The position numbers and the translations under genes are program-made. Below are positions 43,462 to 52,373 of a stretch of 64,000 nucleotides of DNA, in pieces; positions within the stretch are counted from its first letter, which is position 1; each line of letters starts with the position of its first letter. This DNA comes from Novosphingobium sp. 9U (GTDB taxonomy: Bacteria; Pseudomonadota; Alphaproteobacteria; Sphingomonadales; Sphingomonadaceae): NCBI RefSeq assembly GCF_902506425.1, contig NZ_LR732469.1, forward strand, positions 558,001-622,000. The letters run 5' to 3'. The notes under the pieces are model-generated. The model searched no databases. It had not been told where the DNA came from and saw only the letters and a program-made list of their open reading frames with translations.

Positions 43462-44411
43462 ACTACAGCGCGCTTTTCGGCAGCAGGTGTCGCTCGCTCG
43501 CGCACCAGCGGCCGACTGCGCGCCAGGTCGTTGCGGATGGTGGTGGCCGCAACGCCGGCCTCCCCCATGGCGTGGCTGATCTGGTCAAGCCCCTTGGCCA
43601 CGTCGCCCGCGGCGTAGAGGCCAAGGATTGACGTGCGCTGGTGATCGTCGACGAGTAGGCAGCCATCCTCGCTGCCCTCCGCGCCCAGCGTGATCGCCAG
43701 CTCCGAGCGGATCACCGACCCGAGGGCGGGGTAGACGCTGTCGAAGGCCAGCTCACCTTCTGGTGTCGGCACGAAGATGCAGTCGTCCTCCACCCGCAGC
43801 GGATGGCATGGACCATTGACCACGCGCACCTCCAGGTCGTTGAGCCGTGCTCGCTCGTCATCCGAGAGCGTGTGATCGCCCTGCGGCGCGATCAGCGTGA
43901 CCTCGGGCGTGTACATGCGCAGGAACACGGCTTCGTTGAAGCCATGGGTATCGGTGCCGATCACGCCGACGTTCCGGTCGGTGACTTCGAAGCCGTCGCA
44001 GATCGGACAGTACCGCAGCAACCCGCGCGCCAGCGCTGCGTCGTGGATCTCCGGAGCGATCGGCGGCCGGTTGTTCACCACGCCCGTCGCCAGCAGCACG
44101 CTGCGGCTCGTCCAGGTCTGCCCCGATCCGTGGACGGTGAACAGGTCATCGTGCTTCTCCAGCCGCTCGACCAGGCCTGACGTTACGGACACGCCGAACT
44201 CGCCCGCCTGTTCGCGCATCAGCCGCAGCAGCTCTGTGCCCGGGATGCCGCCCGGGTAGCCTGCGTGATTGTGCGTGCGCGGGATCATCGCCGCGCGGCT
44301 CTGCCCGGCATCGACGACCAGAATGGAGAGGTGGAACCTGGCAAGATAGATCGCGGCGGTGAGCCCGGCAGGTCCGGCGCCGATGACGATACAGTCGAAT
44401 GGCTTATCCAT
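43455..44411 (-). CDS. Thioredoxin-reductase-like FAD/NAD(P) oxidoreductase
   Basis: A 318-residue two-dinucleotide-domain protein. FAD loop [21 protein letters not shown] near the N-terminus (about 6-27), a redox-type CPIC motif in [13 protein letters not shown] (about 140), and the closing FAD segment [23 protein letters not shown]. The second GxGxxG of NADPH-binding is degenerate ([14 protein letters not shown]), so it may use a partner or different donor. It may reduce a thioredoxin or another disulfide protein; the nearby glutaredoxin is convergent rather than co-transcribed. The ATG at 44411 (MDKPFDC) immediately precedes the first strand. Confidence 0.87.
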   Translation of the reverse strand: MDKPFDCIVIGAGPAGLTAAIYLARFHLSILVVDAGQSRAAMIPRTHNHAGYPGGIPGTELLRLMREQAGEFGVSVTSGLVERLEKHDDLFTVHGSGQTWTSRSVLLATGVVNNRPPIAPEIHDAALARGLLRYCPICDGFEVTDRNVGVIGTDTHGFNEAVFLRMYTPEVTLIAPQGDHTLSDDERARLNDLEVRVVNGPCHPLRVEDDCIFVPTPEGELAFDSVYPALGSVIRSELAITLGAEGSEDGCLLVDDHQRTSILGLYAAGDVAKGLDQISHAMGEAGVAATTIRNDLARSRPLVRERATPAAEKRAVVY

Positions 44412-44541
44412 ATGCGTGTGCAAGACTTTCGGCAGCGCATTGGTTCCGCGGCCTCGCCACATGCTGCGTCCGGAGCCACGCCGCCCCGCGGGGCAGGGTC
44501 CCGCGCGCAGCAACCGGCGGCGGCAATGGCAGTTGTGCAGA

Positions 44542-45552
44542 ATGATGGAGAGCAGCGGATCGGTTCGGCCCCGGGTGCCCATGGGCGAGGCGCCGCTCCC
44601 CGATCCGATCGTCCCGCATCTGCGCATCGCGGCGTCGTCGGGCGATCGCGTGCAAGAAGCGCTCGCCAGACAGCGCAGCCGATCGCTCTTCCACGCGCCC
44701 GCCGCCGTCCGTGCTCGTATCCTCCTGACGTACTTGTGGCGCCACGGGCGCTTGCCGAACTTGCGCAATCCCACTCTGTTCAACGAGCTGGTCCAGGTCC
44801 GCAAGCTGAGCGACCGGAACGGCCTGATGCCGCTGCTGGTCGATAAGGTCCGGGCAAAGGAGCATGTCGCGGCGAGGCTCGGCGCCGAATGGATCGTCCC
44901 GACGTTGTGGCAAGGCACTTGCCTGCCTTCGAAGCCGATCTGGGTGCCGCCGTTCGTCCTCAAGTCGCGACATGGGTGCAAACACAGCGCATTCGTCCGC
45001 ACCGGGCGGGAAGACTGGGCCACGATCCGCCGCCAAGCGCTACGCTGGATGCGATCGACCTATGGAACCTGGCTGGACGAATGGGCCTACCGCGAAGTCG
45101 AGCGCGGTTTGCTGGTGGAACCGTTCATCGGCACCGGCGACAGCCTGCCGATCGACTACAAGCTGTTCGTCTTCGGCGGCCAAGTTTCGTTCGTCCAGGT
45201 GCACCTCGACCGGGAGCACGACCACACCTGGCAACTCTTCGATCGCGATTGGCGGCCCTTGTCTCGCAACCGCAAGGCCGCCACCAAGCCGCCCCACTCG
45301 CTCGGCGCGATGATCGATGCTGCCGAAGAACTGGGCCGAGACTTCGATTTCGTGCGGATCGACTTCTACGAAGTGAATGGACGGCCGCTGTTCGGCGAGG
45401 CGACTTTCTATCCCGGCTCGGGTCTCGATCCGTTCGAGCCGCGCTCACTCGACCTGCGGCTCGGTCGTGAGTGGATCGCGGCAGCGGCCGCTATGCCCGG
45501 CGGATCCGATAAGGTCCCGAACGCGTCGGCAGATCCGCTCCCTTCCAGCTGA
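44542..45552 (+). CDS. TupA-like ATP-grasp protein
   Basis: About 336 residues. The core matches TupA-like ATP-grasp proteins: an N-terminal [30 protein letters not shown] helix-strand region, [16 protein letters not shown] (nucleotide-loop region), [22 protein letters not shown], and [22 protein letters not shown] followed by SGLDPFEP. TupA proteins ligate amino acids to polymers such as teichuronopeptide; in Gram-negatives homologues sit in surface-polysaccharide contexts. The start is uncertain (ATG 44542, 44545 or 44581, none with a good Shine-Dalgarno) and residues before about 40 are not conserved. Divergent from the thioredoxin-reductase-like gene. Confidence 0.8.
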   Translation: MMESSGSVRPRVPMGEAPLPDPIVPHLRIAASSGDRVQEALARQRSRSLFHAPAAVRARILLTYLWRHGRLPNLRNPTLFNELVQVRKLSDRNGLMPLLVDKVRAKEHVAARLGAEWIVPTLWQGTCLPSKPIWVPPFVLKSRHGCKHSAFVRTGREDWATIRRQALRWMRSTYGTWLDEWAYREVERGLLVEPFIGTGDSLPIDYKLFVFGGQVSFVQVHLDREHDHTWQLFDRDWRPLSRNRKAATKPPHSLGAMIDAAEELGRDFDFVRIDFYEVNGRPLFGEATFYPGSGLDPFEPRSLDLRLGREWIAAAAAMPGGSDKVPNASADPLPSS

Positions 45553-45748
45553 GGCGCACGGCACCCGCCGCGATCAAGCCATCCACCGCAGCATGCACCA
45601 CCGGCATCGCGTTTCGCCAGGCTGTGCCACTGTTCGCCGTCAACATCCTTGCGACTTCGCTGGGGCAGATCGTTGCATCGAGCGCTCGCAGCGCCAACAA
45701 GTCCAACACGCCGGCGCGTGCACGTTCGACTTCGATCTCCCGCGTCAC
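45491..45748 (-). CDS. DUF3253 family small protein
   Basis: An 85-residue protein matching DUF3253: LDLLALRALDATICPSEVARML, AWRNAMPVVHAAVDGLIAAG and the end [10 protein letters not shown]. The helix content and the ICPSEVAR element resemble a winged-helix fold, so nucleic-acid binding is possible (inference). The start is a GTG at 45748 that overlaps the preceding 85-residue gene's stop as GTGA; upstream in-frame sequence is antisense-like. The 3' end overlaps the convergent ATP-grasp gene by 62 bases. Confidence 0.75.
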   Translation of the reverse strand: MTREIEVERARAGVLDLLALRALDATICPSEVARMLTANSGTAWRNAMPVVHAAVDGLIAAGAVRLSWKGADLPTRSGPYRIRRA

Positions 45749-46002
45749 AAGCCGATCTGGTCCAGCGCGGAGGCAAGCTCCGGATCCATGGCGCCGGTCC
45801 CCTTCGGCGTGAGCCGGTTGAGCGCGGTGCGCACGCGTTGCTGCGCCACTTGCAGCGTCTTGTGCCGCACTTCGCGGGTCCAGTTGGTCCGGCGGGATCG
45901 GCTCTGGTTCAGTTGCGCCGCCCACTTCGCCTCTTCCGCGGCAAGGATCGCCAAGGCTAGTCGCAGACCATCGCGCCGGCCGTGAGCGTAGTCTTCAGAC
46001 AT
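45745..46002 (-). CDS. Hypothetical helical protein, 85 residues
   Basis: An 85-residue, mostly helical protein (MSEDYAHGRRDGLRLALAIL at the start, with repeated Arg/Glu-rich helices through ALNRLTPKGTG). No signal peptide, Cys or metal motif, and I do not recognise a family. The ATG at 46002 is the only start in the region that gives an amphipathic helix from residue about 10. Its stop overlaps the GTG of the DUF3253 gene (GTGA), making a two-gene unit. A divergent promoter region of 239 bases separates it from the MucR-family gene. Confidence 0.65.
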   Translation of the reverse strand: MSEDYAHGRRDGLRLALAILAAEEAKWAAQLNQSRSRRTNWTREVRHKTLQVAQQRVRTALNRLTPKGTGAMDPELASALDQIGL

Positions 46003-46160
46003 GTTGACGTCCCACAATCGATCTTTGCGACAACAACGCGCCTCACAAGCCGCGGTGCCGCCGACCAATATCGGCCACCTTCAAGAGACCATCATCGTTC
46101 TTGAGCTGTGGCACCCGTCGGCTGTTCGAGAGTTCATCGAAGCGTTGTCGTAACCGGCTC

Positions 46161-46184
46161 ATTGCAGGCTGGTCATAATGCAAT
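46161..46184. promoter_or_regulatory. ATTGCA-N12-TGCAAT inverted repeat upstream of the MucR-family gene
   Basis: A perfect 6-bp inverted repeat with a 12-base AT-containing centre, 58 bases before the MucR-family start. It could be an autoregulatory site, but this is only a positional suggestion. Confidence 0.25.
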
Positions 46185-46241
46185 CGTGCAGCTAAGCCGA
46201 TGTCCTTGTCAGGTCGTCGCCACTATTGAAAGCTCCGCCCC

Positions 46242-47237
46242 ATGTCCGAAACAGAACAGCCTTCCGACGTTGCCGCTCTCACGGTGCAGCTTCTCAGTGC
46301 ATATCTGGCGAACAATTCGGTGGAATCGGGCGAACTTGCAGATCTGATCCGCACGACGCGCGCTGCATTGACCGGCGAAGTGGACGCGGCGGAGCCTGTT
46401 GAGGCCGAGACGTTCACGCCGGCAGTGTCGGTCCGCAAGAGCCTCGCGTCGTCCGAGCACATCCTGAGCCTGATCGACGGCAGACCGTACAAGACCCTGA
46501 AGCGCCATCTGGCATCGCATGGCCTCACGCCGGACACGTACCGCGCCCGCTACAATCTGCCCGCGAGCTACCCGATGGTCGCGCCCGACTATGCGGCGCA
46601 CCGGCGTGCAGTCGCGCAGAAGGTCGGCCTGGGAACGCGCAAGCCTGCTCCCGAGGCAGCGGAGCCTGATAGCTCTCCCGAGACGGTGAACGAGGCAGCG
46701 CCTTCCGGAACCACGACAGAGCAAGGCGATGCGGCAAAGGCACCGGCGGCGAAGAAGCCGAGCCGGCGCGCCAGCAAGAAGGCAGCGGAGCCCAGCCAGG
46801 ACAGCGCCGCCGAAGCGCAGGCTCCCGAGGCCCAATCGCCCGAACCCTCCAGCGAGCCGGACACCGCCGAAGCTTCGCCCCCGGCGCCCAAGAGCCGAAA
46901 GCGTCCGGCGCAGACACGCAAGGCGTCGAAGGCCAAAGCGGACGACACTGGCAGCGCCGCTTCCGAACCCGCACAGCCGGTCACGGATGCGCCGCCGGCC
47001 GAGGCAACCTCATCAGATGCCACCCTCGAAACGGCAAAGCCGAAGCGTCGCGGCCGGATCGGCCTGTTCAAGGCTGAGTCGGCGCCTGCTGAGCCGCAAG
47101 GTGACAACCCGGAAGCCAGCGATCAGGCCAAGTCTGCCGCGAATTCTGAGGCGAAATCCAAGAAGGCACCGCGCATGGCTCGTGAGCCGAAGTCCGCGCG
47201 CGCTGCAGCCGCTGGGGCGAAAAGCAAGTCGAGCTAG
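46242..47237 (+). CDS. MucR/Ros-family regulator with degenerate zinc finger and long basic/acidic tail
   Basis: A 331-residue protein. The first about 125 residues match MucR/Ros: a helical oligomerisation part (LTVQLLSAYLANNSV, LADLIRTTRAAL), PAVSVRKSLASSEHI, then LKRHLASHGLTPDTYRARYNLPASYPMVAPDYAAHRR. In Ros/MucR a Cys begins the zinc finger (ICLEDG); here that position is Ser in ILSLIDG, so zinc binding is likely lost or altered. Residues about 130-331 are a low-complexity tail of Ala, Pro, Lys and Glu with clusters such as KKPSRRASKKA, resembling histone-H1-like DNA-compacting tails. MucR proteins act as global repressors or nucleoid proteins binding AT-rich DNA. An ATTGCA/TGCAAT inverted repeat lies upstream at 46161-46184. 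Confidence 0.85.
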   Translation: MSETEQPSDVAALTVQLLSAYLANNSVESGELADLIRTTRAALTGEVDAAEPVEAETFTPAVSVRKSLASSEHILSLIDGRPYKTLKRHLASHGLTPDTYRARYNLPASYPMVAPDYAAHRRAVAQKVGLGTRKPAPEAAEPDSSPETVNEAAPSGTTTEQGDAAKAPAAKKPSRRASKKAAEPSQDSAAEAQAPEAQSPEPSSEPDTAEASPPAPKSRKRPAQTRKASKAKADDTGSAASEPAQPVTDAPPAEATSSDATLETAKPKRRGRIGLFKAESAPAEPQGDNPEASDQAKSAANSEAKSKKAPRMAREPKSARAAAAGAKSKSS

Positions 47238-47246
47238 GGCGCATAG

Positions 47247-47279
47247 ACCCGGCGGACGTCGCTAGCGCGTCAGCCGGGT
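47247..47279. terminator. Long hairpin between MucR-family gene and convergent trmL
   Basis: ACCCGGC (47247-47253) pairs with GCCGGGT (47273-47279), extended inward by GACG/CGTC after one mismatch and closed by a CGCTAGCG palindrome. It lies ten bases after the MucR-family stop and covers the trmL stop codon, so it could terminate transcription from both sides. There is no U-run. Confidence 0.5.
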
Positions 47280-47722
47280 AGCCCTCCGGTCTGGCGTAGC
47301 GCCTCGCCTAGCACCAGCGCCGTGGCCGTTGCCAAGTTCATCGATCGGACTTGCGGCCGCATGGGTATGCGCAGGCGCGCGTCGCAGGCTTTCGCGACTT
47401 CGCCCGGCACGCCTGCGCTTTCCTTGCCGAAGAGCAGCACGTCGTCGGGCCTGAACTCGAACTGGTAGATCGACTGAGAGCTCTTGGTCGTGAACAGCAG
47501 GAGCCTGCCGTCCGCGATCGTCGCCTTGAACGCGTCGAAGCTGGCGTGGCGCGTTACGGTGACATGGTCGATATAGTCCATCGCCGCGCGCCTCACGCGC
47601 CGGTCGTCCCACGCGAAACCCATCGGCTCGACCACGTCGACGCTCGCACCCAGGCATGCCGCAAGGCGCATGATGGCGCCGACGTTTCCGGCAATTTCCG
47701 GCTCGAACAAGGCGATGCGCAT
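47270..47722 (-). CDS. trmL: tRNA (cytidine/uridine-34 2'-O-)-methyltransferase TrmL
   Basis: A 150-residue SPOUT methyltransferase. Family marks: MRIALFEPEIAGNVGAIMRL at the start, VVEPMGFAWDDRRVRRAAMDY, LLFGKESAGVP and the knot segment IPMRPQVRSMNLATATALVLGEAL. TrmL methylates the 2'-OH of wobble cytidine or uridine in tRNA-Leu isoacceptors. Length is normal for the family. ATG at 47722; single gene convergent with the MucR-family gene and divergent from the patatin gene. Confidence 0.95.
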   Translation of the reverse strand: MRIALFEPEIAGNVGAIMRLAACLGASVDVVEPMGFAWDDRRVRRAAMDYIDHVTVTRHASFDAFKATIADGRLLLFTTKSSQSIYQFEFRPDDVLLFGKESAGVPGEVAKACDARLRIPMRPQVRSMNLATATALVLGEALRQTGGLPG

Positions 47723-47827
47723 CGGCGCTGATTGGCGGCGACGGGTTCATATTGCAAGCCTGGCGCTCCCAATCAGGCACAAGCCTTTGCAGTGGCATAG
47801 TCGAACCGGGTCTGGCAGTGAGCGCCG

Positions 47828-50134
47828 ATGCGGCAGAAGGAACTGCGGATCGGGCTCGTCTGCTATGGCGGGATCAGCCTGGCCGTCTACATGCACGGCG
47901 TCACCAAGGAGCTCTGGAAGGCGCTGCAGGCCAGTCGCTGCGTGTGGGCCGGCGACGACGCGCCCGGCGGCAGCGCTGCGGTCTACCTGGACCTGCTGCG
48001 CACGATCGAGAGCGAGCACAGCGTTCGCCTGCGCGTCCTCACCGACATCGTCGCGGGCGCCAGTGCGGGCGGCATCAACAGCGTCTTCCTGGCCCAGGCG
48101 ATCCATACGGGCCAATCGCTGGAGCCATTGACCGAGCTGTGGCTCGATACCGCGGACGTAGACGCCCTGCTCGATCCAGAGGCACGCCCCGGCTCGCGCG
48201 CCGCCAAGTTCTGGGCAACCCCGCTCGTCAACTACCTGCTGCACCGTCCCGGCAATGCCGTCAGCGAGACGGTCGCGCCCGAGACACGCGCCGAAGTTCG
48301 CGACAAGCTGTCGCGGCTGATCCGCTCGCGCTGGTTCGAGCCGCCGTTCAGCGGCATCGGCTTCTCGCGCCTGCTGTGCCGCGCCCTCTCGGCGATGGCG
48401 TCTGCTCCGGCCGACCCGCCCTTGCTTCCTCACGGGCACCCGCTCGACCTGTTCGTCACCGCAACGGACTTTAAGGGGCACCTGGAGACGCTGCACCTCC
48501 ATTCGCCCCGGCTGGTGCTGGAAAGCGAGCATCGCCTGACCTTCGCCTTCCGGGCCGCGTCGCGGGGGCCCGATGAGCTCGCCGCCATTCCCGAGCTGGT
48601 GCTCGCCGCCCGGGCCTCGGCCAGCTTCCCGGGCGCGTTCCCGCCGCTGATGATCGAGGAGATCGACCGGCTGGTGGCCGAGGGACCGCATGCGTGGCCA
48701 GGACGCGAGGCGTTCCTGCAGCGCACGATGCCCGAACATGCGCGGCGCAGCGATCTCGACACCGTGGCGCTGATCGACGGCTCGGTGCTGGTGAATGCGC
48801 CGTTCGCCGACGTCATGCGCGTGCTGCAGGACCGCCCGGCCACGCGCGAGGTCGATCGGCGCATCGTCTACATCGATCCCACCCCCGACCGGCTGGGCCA
48901 GGCCATGCGCAAGGACACGCAAGTGCCGGGCTTCTTCCCCGTCATCTTCGGCTCGCTCTCGGCCATCCCGCGCGAACAGCCGATCCGCGACAACCTGGAA
49001 GCGCTGGAGAAGCAATCGCGCGACATGGCGGACTTGCGCCAGATCATCGAGGCGCTCCGCCCCGAAGTAGAGGAGACGGTCGAGCGATTGTTTGGCCGTA
49101 CGCTGTTCATCAATCGACCGACGCCCAAGCGCTTGTCCGCCTGGCGCATGCGCGCGCAACGTGCCGCATTCGAGCAGGCCGGCTTCGCATATCACGGCTA
49201 TGCCCAGGTCAAGTTCAACGCCATCGTCGCGGGCTTGGCACAGCTGGCGTATCAAGCTGCGCCAGAGCTGGACCTCGCCTCGCCCGAACCCATCCGCCAG
49301 CGCCTCCTCGAACACTCAGTAGATCTTGCCCTGGATTGGAAACAGGGACTTCGGGACGCGACATCACCGACGATGATCGCCTTCTTCCGCAAGCACGACC
49401 TTGGCTTCCGCATCCGGCGGCTACGCCTGCTCGCACGCACCGTGACCCAGGAGCGCGAGGGCGATGCAGACGTGACCGAGCAGGACCGGGACAGCGCTCG
49501 CACTGCGATCTACGATGCTCTCGCCTTCTATCTCGACCGTGAGCCGCTGAGCGCACTGGGTACAGAGTTCGCCTCACGCGCGCGCAAGGTGATGGAGGAT
49601 CCCGGCGCCGTGGTCGACTACGTCGCCCGGCAACGTGGACTGGAAGACATCGACAGCAAGGTCGACGAACTGCTGGCACAGGCGATGACGAACATGCCGC
49701 CATCGCTGCGGCGGCACATGCTGTTCGCCTATCTCGGGTTCCCGCTCTACGATACCGTGACGCTGCCATTGCTTCGCAGCGAGAACCTGACCGAGTTCGA
49801 CCCGGTGCGCGTCGATCGGATCAGCCCGGAAGACTGCCATGCAATCCGCTCGGGCACGCAGAGCACTTTGCGCGGGACCGAGTTCTACAACTTCGGCGCG
49901 TTCTTCAGCCGCGCCTATCGCGAGAACGACTACCTGTGGGGCCGCCTCCACGGCGCCGAACGCGTCATCGACCTTATTGCTTCGACGCTGGAGCCCCAAC
50001 ACGCCATCGCGGCGGCGGAGCTGCTGCAGTTCAAGCGCCGCGCGTTCCTGGCGATCCTCGACGAGGAGGAAGCGCGGCTGACGGCCGACCCCACGCTCGT
50101 GTCGAGCATACGCGAGGAGATAGGGGCGGGTTGA
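47828..50134 (+). CDS. Patatin-like phospholipase (DUF3376 type)
   Basis: A 768-residue protein. The N-terminal patatin domain has the oxyanion-side LVCYGGISLAVYMHGV, nucleophile motif GASAGG in DIVAGASAGGINSVFLA (Ser near 76) and the catalytic Asp in LIDGSVLVNAPFADV. A long C-terminal helical region (about 370-768) typical of DUF3376 proteins follows, with no membrane segment. Patatin proteins hydrolyse acyl chains of phospholipids. ATG at 47828. It stands alone between trmL (divergent) and the two-component genes (convergent, 17 bases). Confidence 0.9.
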   Translation: MRQKELRIGLVCYGGISLAVYMHGVTKELWKALQASRCVWAGDDAPGGSAAVYLDLLRTIESEHSVRLRVLTDIVAGASAGGINSVFLAQAIHTGQSLEPLTELWLDTADVDALLDPEARPGSRAAKFWATPLVNYLLHRPGNAVSETVAPETRAEVRDKLSRLIRSRWFEPPFSGIGFSRLLCRALSAMASAPADPPLLPHGHPLDLFVTATDFKGHLETLHLHSPRLVLESEHRLTFAFRAASRGPDELAAIPELVLAARASASFPGAFPPLMIEEIDRLVAEGPHAWPGREAFLQRTMPEHARRSDLDTVALIDGSVLVNAPFADVMRVLQDRPATREVDRRIVYIDPTPDRLGQAMRKDTQVPGFFPVIFGSLSAIPREQPIRDNLEALEKQSRDMADLRQIIEALRPEVEETVERLFGRTLFINRPTPKRLSAWRMRAQRAAFEQAGFAYHGYAQVKFNAIVAGLAQLAYQAAPELDLASPEPIRQRLLEHSVDLALDWKQGLRDATSPTMIAFFRKHDLGFRIRRLRLLARTVTQEREGDADVTEQDRDSARTAIYDALAFYLDREPLSALGTEFASRARKVMEDPGAVVDYVARQRGLEDIDSKVDELLAQAMTNMPPSLRRHMLFAYLGFPLYDTVTLPLLRSENLTEFDPVRVDRISPEDCHAIRSGTQSTLRGTEFYNFGAFFSRAYRENDYLWGRLHGAERVIDLIASTLEPQHAIAAAELLQFKRRAFLAILDEEEARLTADPTLVSSIREEIGAG

Positions 50135-50151
50135 TGACGAGCGGCTGCGCT

Positions 50152-51507
50152 CTAGACGCGCGCCACATCGCCCAACAGGATTGCCACCTCCAGCCCCGGC
50201 GCGCACTCGCGCAGTTCCACGCTGCCGCCATGCAGATGCGCCACTGCCTGCACCAGCGACAGGCCCAGCCCAGCCCCCCACCCGCGCCGTGCCTGATCGA
50301 GGCGGCTGAAGCGGGTGAGCGCCTCACTTCGTTTATCCGCGGGAATGCCCGGCCCCTCGTCGGCAACCGCGATCGTGGCCCCGCCCTCGTGCACCACCAG
50401 GGACAGCGTGATCGTGCCCGCTCCGTACTTCAGCGTGTTGTCGACCAGGTTGCCGATCGCCTGGTCCATCAATTGGCGATGCACTGCCAGGTCGAACCGG
50501 GCGGGCGCCTGCAGGACGATGGCGCGCCCTTCGTCCTCCACCATCGGCGCATAGATCTCCACGATCGTCGCCAGCATCTCGGTCAGATTGGTGGGCGCGA
50601 AGCTCTCGCGACCAATCCCGGCCTCTGCCCGCGTGATGCTGAGCGCGGTCTCGATCATCGCGAGGAGCCGCTCGCTCTCGGCAAACGCCTGGTCGACCGC
50701 AGCGAGAGCGGCAGGATCGCGCACCGTGCGGCCCAGGCGATCGAGCGCCGATTGCATCCGGGTGAGCGGCGACTTCAGGTCGTGCGCCAGCGCGTCCGTC
50801 GCGATCTTGAGTTCGGCATTCAGCGCTTCGACCCGGTCGAGCGTCCGGTTCACCTCTTCGCCCAGCAAACCAAACGCGTCGCCGGTGTCATCGCGAGGCA
50901 CGCGCCGTGCCATGTCGCCATCGCGCACGCTGCCGAGCGTCGCGATGGTCGCCTGCAGACGATTGAGGATCAGGCGCGTCGATACGAATGCCGCGAAGCC
51001 CGCGAACAGGATGGATAGCGCGAGAGCGACCAGGCTCGCGCGTTCGAGCTGCGCGAAGAGCTGGCGCTCGCTTTCGACAACGGTGCCGGTGACGAACCAC
51101 TCGCCGCCGCGCAGGCGAGTGGCCTGCAGGAACATGGCCTCGGCCTTGGCGTGCCCGGGTCGCTGCACCTTGATCAGCCGGTAGGTCCGGCTTGCAGCGA
51201 GCGCCCGTGGCTTGGCCGTCAGGTTGCCGGCGATCGCCTTGCCGCCAGGATCCGCGAGCAACACGACGGCGCTGCGCTCGATGCGGCGCGAGGTGCGGGT
51301 TTCTATCGCGCTTGCCAGGCCTGACAGGCCGCGGTCCGCATACGTCGCCAGGAGATCGTCGCGCATCGTCTCGGCCAGATCGACGGCGCTGGCCCGGCTC
51401 TGCGTGCGGAGTGCCGCGCCCAGGCCGAACAGCAGGACCGCTGCGGCCAGGATCTGGAACAGGAAGACGAGCGCGGCGAAGCGGAACGTCGTCGACCGGC
51501 CGGTCAC
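50152..51507 (-). CDS. Sensor histidine kinase (EnvZ/QseC-like)
   Basis: A 451-residue membrane kinase. TM1 near residues 7-28 (FAALVFLFQILAAAVLLFGL), a periplasmic sensing region of about 130 residues, TM2 (LVALALSILFAGFAAFVSTRL), a HAMP domain, HisKA with phospho-acceptor His in ALAHDLKSPLTRM, and HATPase with LVDNTLKYGAG and ADEGPGIP. The start is a GTG at 51507 overlapping the response-regulator stop as GTGA, so both are made together. The system diverges from the mprF operon, its most likely target; a role in sensing envelope damage or cationic peptides is inference. Confidence 0.92.
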   Translation of the reverse strand: MTGRSTTFRFAALVFLFQILAAAVLLFGLGAALRTQSRASAVDLAETMRDDLLATYADRGLSGLASAIETRTSRRIERSAVVLLADPGGKAIAGNLTAKPRALAASRTYRLIKVQRPGHAKAEAMFLQATRLRGGEWFVTGTVVESERQLFAQLERASLVALALSILFAGFAAFVSTRLILNRLQATIATLGSVRDGDMARRVPRDDTGDAFGLLGEEVNRTLDRVEALNAELKIATDALAHDLKSPLTRMQSALDRLGRTVRDPAALAAVDQAFAESERLLAMIETALSITRAEAGIGRESFAPTNLTEMLATIVEIYAPMVEDEGRAIVLQAPARFDLAVHRQLMDQAIGNLVDNTLKYGAGTITLSLVVHEGGATIAVADEGPGIPADKRSEALTRFSRLDQARRGWGAGLGLSLVQAVAHLHGGSVELRECAPGLEVAILLGDVARV

Positions 51508-52190
51508 GGCTGCGCGCCGATCCTGTACCCGGCGCCGCGCACGGTATGCAGCAGCGGCCGCGCCTCACCCTCGTCGATCTTCTTGCGCAGGCGGCTGAGG
51601 TGAACGTCGATTACGTTGGTGCCTGGATCGAAGTGATAATCCCACACGCCTTCCAGCAGGATGGTGCGGGTGACGACCTGATCGACATGACGCATCAGGA
51701 ATTCCAGGAGCCGGTATTCGCGCGGCTGCAGTTCGATGACGCGACCGCCACGCTGCACGCGCCGCGCCAGCAGATCCATCTCGAGGTCGTCGCAGCGCAG
51801 CACCGTTTCCACGACGGGCGTCCCCGCACCGCGACGTATGATCAACCGGATGCGTGCGAGCAGTTCGGCGAAGGTGAAGGGCTTGACGAGGTAATCGTCC
51901 GAGCCGCTGGTCAGGCCCTTGATCCGGTCTTCGGGCGATCCCAGCGCGGAGAGGATGATGACCGGCGTCGCCATACCGGCCCCGCGCAAGGCCGCCAGCA
52001 CCGCCATGCCATCGAGCCCGGGCAGCATGCGGTCGAGCACGATGCACTGATAACTGCCGTCAGTCGCCAGGAACAGGCCGTCGCGCCCGTTCTCCGCGCG
52101 GTCGACGACGAAGCCCTCCTCGCACAGCCCGTTCGCGATGAACTCGGCGGTGGTGGCATCATCCTCGATCAGCAGGATCTTCTGGGTCAT
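51504..52190 (-). CDS. OmpR-family response regulator
   Basis: A 228-residue regulator. Receiver domain (1-120) with acidic pair in LLIEDDATT, phospho-Asp in CIVLDRMLPG and Lys in YLVKPFTF. C-terminal winged helix (about 128-225) with VIELQPREYRLLEFLMRH and TNVIDVHLSRLRKKID. It should bind DNA when phosphorylated by the adjacent sensor kinase. ATG at 52190. Located 183 bases from the start of the divergent mprF operon; that shared region is the obvious place for its binding sites, though I cannot single out a repeat. Confidence 0.94.
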   Translation of the reverse strand: MTQKILLIEDDATTAEFIANGLCEEGFVVDRAENGRDGLFLATDGSYQCIVLDRMLPGLDGMAVLAALRGAGMATPVIILSALGSPEDRIKGLTSGSDDYLVKPFTFAELLARIRLIIRRGAGTPVVETVLRCDDLEMDLLARRVQRGGRVIELQPREYRLLEFLMRHVDQVVTRTILLEGVWDYHFDPGTNVIDVHLSRLRKKIDEGEARPLLHTVRGAGYRIGAQP

Positions 52191-52373
52191 GGCTTGCTTC
52201 GTATCCTGCCGTCGCGGCGTTGCGCGAGCGATTTCGCACAGTCCTCGTAAACCCTAGGCGCGCTGCGATGAGCGGCACGTGAGAGCCGCATTACAAATCG
52301 CTCATCTGCCGGTCAGCCGCGAAGGCACCTGGCGCAAGTACAAGGGGGCCGCCCGCAAAGCTGGAGGCAAGCC

